Positions 61,313 to 64,000 of a stretch of DNA of 64,000 bases are shown one piece after another (the first letter of the stretch is position 1; every line of letters starts with the position of its first letter). The DNA is taken from NCBI RefSeq assembly GCF_002954445.1, contig NZ_MQWA01000001.1, forward strand, positions 2,346,926-2,410,925, read 5' to 3'. Origin of the DNA: Rubritalea profundi (GTDB lineage: Bacteria > Verrucomicrobiota > Verrucomicrobiia > Verrucomicrobiales > Akkermansiaceae). A program made the position numbers and the translations under genes. The notes under the pieces were generated by a model that ran no database searches, was not told where the DNA came from, and saw only the letters and a list, made by a program, of their open reading frames with translations.

Positions 61313-62272
61313 TTACGTCAGTGACCCGCCGCAGGAGGAGCCTGAGCCGGCGGTGCAGCCGAAGCAATGGTTGGCTGTCTGGATAGGAATATTTTGGTAG
61401 GTAGCGGGGTCGATGTCCCAGACGTGGAGGACGTCTTCACCGTTTTTGATGCCCATTTTGAGCATCTGGTTGAAATCGCAATCGAAGACTTCTCCGAGCC
61501 AAGAGGCATTGATGGTATTGCGGCACATGAGTCCGTCGACGGTAGTCGGGTTGAAGGATTCCCTGAGGAGTTGGTTGTACTCTTCTAGTTGCTTGTTGCG
61601 TTTGAGATAGGAGGAGAAACGGGAGATAGCCATGTTGGCGATGCAGTAGAGCGAGTTGAAATCGATGTCGAAATGCTCTTTCATTTCTATCTTATAGTCT
61701 TCTTCTAGGCCTTTTTGCTCAGGAGGCAGGAGGGCTCCGTTAGGGTTGTAGACAAAATTGATTTCAAGCTCTGGGTCGCGGCCGTAACCGACGGCGTTGA
61801 GTTTCTGAAAGGCGCTGATAGAGGCGTCGAAGACTCCTTCACCACGCTGCTCGTTGACGTTGTCTGGCGAGTAGCAAGGCATGGAGGCGATGATAGTGAT
61901 CTTGTGCTTTGCATGGAATGCGGGAATCCATTCGTAGCCTGGTTCTTCTATGATGGTCGCATTGAGCCGGGTCATCACGGTGCGAGGTTTCTTAAAGTTT
62001 TTGACACTTTCTACTAGGTAGCGGAAGTCTGGGATCATCTCTGGGGTTCCGCCCGTGAGGTCGAGAGTGGGAATGTCGGTCTTCTCGAACCACTCAAGAA
62101 TACGATCCACCGTCTGGCGGTCCATGATTTCTTTCCGCTTGGGGCCGGCATTGACGTGGCAATGAACGCAAGTGAGGTTGCAGAGTTTACCGATGTTGAG
62201 CTGGAGAATCTCAGGTGCGCTGCGGGTGAGCGGGGTGTGGGCAGCAGCAAGTGCCTTGTCGAATGTGTTCAT
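61313..62272 (-). CDS. arsS: Radical SAM enzyme for arsenosugar biosynthesis, ArsS
   Basis: 319 residues. Radical SAM site LCNLTCVHCHV (CxxxCxxC), substrate region LDLTGGTPEMIPDFRYLVES, and the DUF3641 C-terminal part with NPNGALLPPEQKGLEEDYK, CRNTINASWLGEVFDCDFNQ, and the C-terminal Cys-rich CFGCTAGSGSSCGGSLT. ArsS, with ArsM, makes the 5'-deoxyadenosyl-arsenic step of oxo-arsenosugars. No arsM is seen nearby. The only other arsenic gene, acr3 at 13.7 kb, is broken. It lies 58 bases downstream of rlmH and may be transcribed with it. Confidence 0.92.
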   Translation of the reverse strand: MNTFDKALAAAHTPLTRSAPEILQLNIGKLCNLTCVHCHVNAGPKRKEIMDRQTVDRILEWFEKTDIPTLDLTGGTPEMIPDFRYLVESVKNFKKPRTVMTRLNATIIEEPGYEWIPAFHAKHKITIIASMPCYSPDNVNEQRGEGVFDASISAFQKLNAVGYGRDPELEINFVYNPNGALLPPEQKGLEEDYKIEMKEHFDIDFNSLYCIANMAISRFSSYLKRNKQLEEYNQLLRESFNPTTVDGLMCRNTINASWLGEVFDCDFNQMLKMGIKNGEDVLHVWDIDPATYQNIPIQTANHCFGCTAGSGSSCGGSLT

Positions 62273-62443
62273 GGATTTCGGTGATAGGATCTATGAGTTA
62301 TGATGGAAGTTACTTGGCCGTGTCAAGGTTGCTGGCCGCGTATTACAGAGAGCTCTACTTTTTATAATCGCCAATTGCCGAAACTTGTCTGACTGTATGA
62401 GGGTTACACTTGAGAAATATTCAAAACCAATTACTTTAAATCC

Positions 62444-63070
62444 ATGCTTAGTTCATTCTTTATTCAAACTCTCGCAATGAGCGGGGTGGTCATTACCTTG
62501 CTCATCGTAGCCGCTCTTTTCGTGTTAGCTCTTTTGTGGGTGATGGGAGCCTACAACGGATTGGTGAAGCTGCGTAATCGTTACAAAAATGCTTTCGCCC
62601 AAATTGATGTCCAGCTCAAGCGTCGCTACGATTTGATCCCAAACCTTGTGGAAACAGCAAAGAAGTACATGTCCCATGAGCGCGAAACTCTGGAGGCTGT
62701 GATCACTGCCCGGAATTCGGCATCGAGCGCGCGAAAAAACGTGAGCCCTGATGATGCTTCGAATATGAAGGATCTCATGGTTTCAGAAGGAGCATTGGGG
62801 GCATCGCTCGGAAATCTTTTTGCTCTGTCTGAGTCGTACCCAGACCTCAAGGCGAACCAGAACATGATGCAGCTGACTGAGGAACTCACTTCTACTGAAA
62901 ACAAAGTGGGGTTCTCCCGCCAAGCCTACAACGACGCGGTGACGGTCTATAATACGAAGCGTGAAACCTTTCCGACTAACATCATCGCCGGCATGTTCAA
63001 CTTTAACGACGCTATTCTCTTCGAGGTCTCCGACCCAAGCGAGCGCGAAGCTGTGAAGGTGGAGTTTTAG
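62444..63070 (+). CDS. LemA-family membrane protein
   Basis: 208 residues. N-terminal membrane helix (VVITLLIVAALFVLALLWVM), then LemA core: YNGLVKLRNRYKNAFAQIDV, QLKRRYDLIPNLVETAKKYM, LFALSESYPDLKANQNMMQL, ENKVGFSRQAYNDAVTVYNT, FPTNIIAGMF. Function not established, but LemA genes commonly precede an M48 protease, as here, 48 bases apart. Confidence 0.95.
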   Translation: MLSSFFIQTLAMSGVVITLLIVAALFVLALLWVMGAYNGLVKLRNRYKNAFAQIDVQLKRRYDLIPNLVETAKKYMSHERETLEAVITARNSASSARKNVSPDDASNMKDLMVSEGALGASLGNLFALSESYPDLKANQNMMQLTEELTSTENKVGFSRQAYNDAVTVYNTKRETFPTNIIAGMFNFNDAILFEVSDPSEREAVKVEF

Positions 63071-63117
63071 GCGCCTATTACGGAGTGTTAAGTTGCTAGA
63101 TTTCAGTGATCAATTAA

Positions 63118-64000
63118 ATGAATTTTTACGAAGCTCAAGATGATGCGCGGCGTCGTACGAAGTGGCTGATTGGCTACTTTGTGTTGGCGGTTGTGGGGGT
63201 GGTGTTGGCTATTTATGCGATCCTTGGATTGTATTATATGAGCCAGACTGTTGCGATGGTGGATGCTGCAGGGAACCTTATGCAGCAGCAGGGGGTATTT
63301 TGGGACTTAGAGAGGTTTGTGACTGTCACCGTTCTGACGACTGGTGTGATCCTCGCTGGCAATGTTTTTAAATCTTTTCAACTCAGTGGCGGCGGCGCTG
63401 TGGTGGCGCGTGACATGGGTGGGCGGCAAGTCGACCCACACACCACGGATATTGATGAGCGCAAGCTGGTAAATGTGATAGAGGAAATGGCGATCGCTTC
63501 AGGTGTGCCAGTTCCTGAAATATGGGTGATGGATCAGGAGACTGGGATCAATGCTTTTGCAGCTGGGACTGAGCCTGGGAATGCAGTGATCGGAGTGACC
63601 CGCGGCTGTATCCAGCGCTTGAACCGTTCTGAGCTGCAGGGGGTGATGGCCCATGAGTTTAGTCATATTTTAAATGGGGATATGAAGCTGAACATGCGGC
63701 TAATCGGTTGGCTGTTTGGTATAATGATGCTTTCTATCATCGGACGACAACTGATGTTTCACATGCAGTTTATGAGTATGCGCCGTAGTCGCGAGAATAA
63801 CAATGGTGCGCTGATCGGATTGATCGCAGCGATTGCTTTGTTAGTCGTTGGCTCTATAGGCGTATTTTTCGCGCGGATGATTCAAGCTGCGATTTCACGC
63901 CAGCGTGAGTATCTAGCAGATGCTTCAGCGGTTCAATTTACCCGAGACCCGGCTAGTATAGCTGGGGCTTTGAAGAAAATAGGCGGCCAGCAATATGGCT
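63118..64000 (+). CDS. M48-family membrane metalloprotease (HtpX-like), cut by window edge
   Basis: 294 codons of an open frame from ATG 63118 (MNFYEAQDDARRR), running off the right end. Two N-terminal membrane segments (YFVLAVVGVVLAIYAILGLY and a second about residues 65-85), the zinc motif VMAHEFSHILNGD (HExxH) and a downstream REYLADASAVQ helix with the third zinc ligand Glu, plus two more hydrophobic segments. Integral-membrane protease for misfolded membrane proteins. The LemA gene precedes it, a usual pair. The C-terminal end is missing. Confidence 0.93.
   Translation, partial: MNFYEAQDDARRRTKWLIGYFVLAVVGVVLAIYAILGLYYMSQTVAMVDAAGNLMQQQGVFWDLERFVTVTVLTTGVILAGNVFKSFQLSGGGAVVARDMGGRQVDPHTTDIDERKLVNVIEEMAIASGVPVPEIWVMDQETGINAFAAGTEPGNAVIGVTRGCIQRLNRSELQGVMAHEFSHILNGDMKLNMRLIGWLFGIMMLSIIGRQLMFHMQFMSMRRSRENNNGALIGLIAAIALLVVGSIGVFFARMIQAAISRQREYLADASAVQFTRDPASIAGALKKIGGQQYG

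Overview
The window looks like chromosomal DNA of a verrucomicrobial bacterium (phylum Verrucomicrobiota, probably Verrucomicrobiales). The evidence is a PVC-type heme-binding CxxCH protein joined to an SGNH hydrolase, a ThuA-like protein, many secreted proteins of no recognised family, IS200-like REP-associated transposases (RAYTs), and start codons almost without Shine-Dalgarno sequences but with A/T-rich leaders. The genus is not determined. MenB, CyoE, SCO-like and DUF420 genes imply a respiring menaquinone user with heme-copper oxidases. No rRNA, tRNA or CRISPR array was recognised.

Layout. 1-16.2 kb is an accessory, decaying stretch. Fasciclin, amidohydrolase-META, DJ-1-like, HARE-HTH, proB, LamB-type porin and SDR-DUF2867 genes sit among RAYT pieces (four fragments), REP-like repeats, a dead IS4-family element, a three-lesion acr3 and an OsmC gene with an in-frame stop. 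16.2-25 kb is housekeeping: a fused rpiB-glyA, nrdR with a degenerate ATP-cone-like partner, an oxidase assembly operon (cyoE, two SCO-like genes, DUF420) and hisD. 25-29.7 kb holds ppnP, a three-gene operon of unknown secreted proteins, a frameshifted secreted gene and a pRiA4b ORF-3-like gene. 29.9-43.2 kb is housekeeping again: mutarotase-mutY, M14 peptidase, two GYF/membrane proteins, ymdB divergent from an amidase-epimerase pair, menB, leuS and argH.

43.3-56.2 kb, all on the minus strand, carries a ThuA plus SGNH/cytochrome pair and then the most interesting block. That block has two sugar isomerase/epimerase TIM barrels, an alpha/beta hydrolase, a class II aldolase-SDR fusion, a DhaK-DhaL kinase fusion and an LsrF/DhnA-type class I aldolase, headed by a PAS-AraC regulator and a near-perfect inverted-repeat operator candidate. 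It reads as a complete catabolic route for an unidentified sugar or polyol ending in a phosphorylated triose. 56.3-64 kb holds fur, a lipoprotein-STAS-PP2C signalling trio, cinA, rlmH, the arsenosugar radical SAM gene arsS, lemA and the start of an M48 protease.

Caution: leuS, which should be essential, carries a single frameshift here. Three other otherwise intact genes also show frameshifts, some in homopolymers. Isolated frameshifts may therefore be sequence errors, while acr3, the IS and the RAYT fragments look genuinely decayed.
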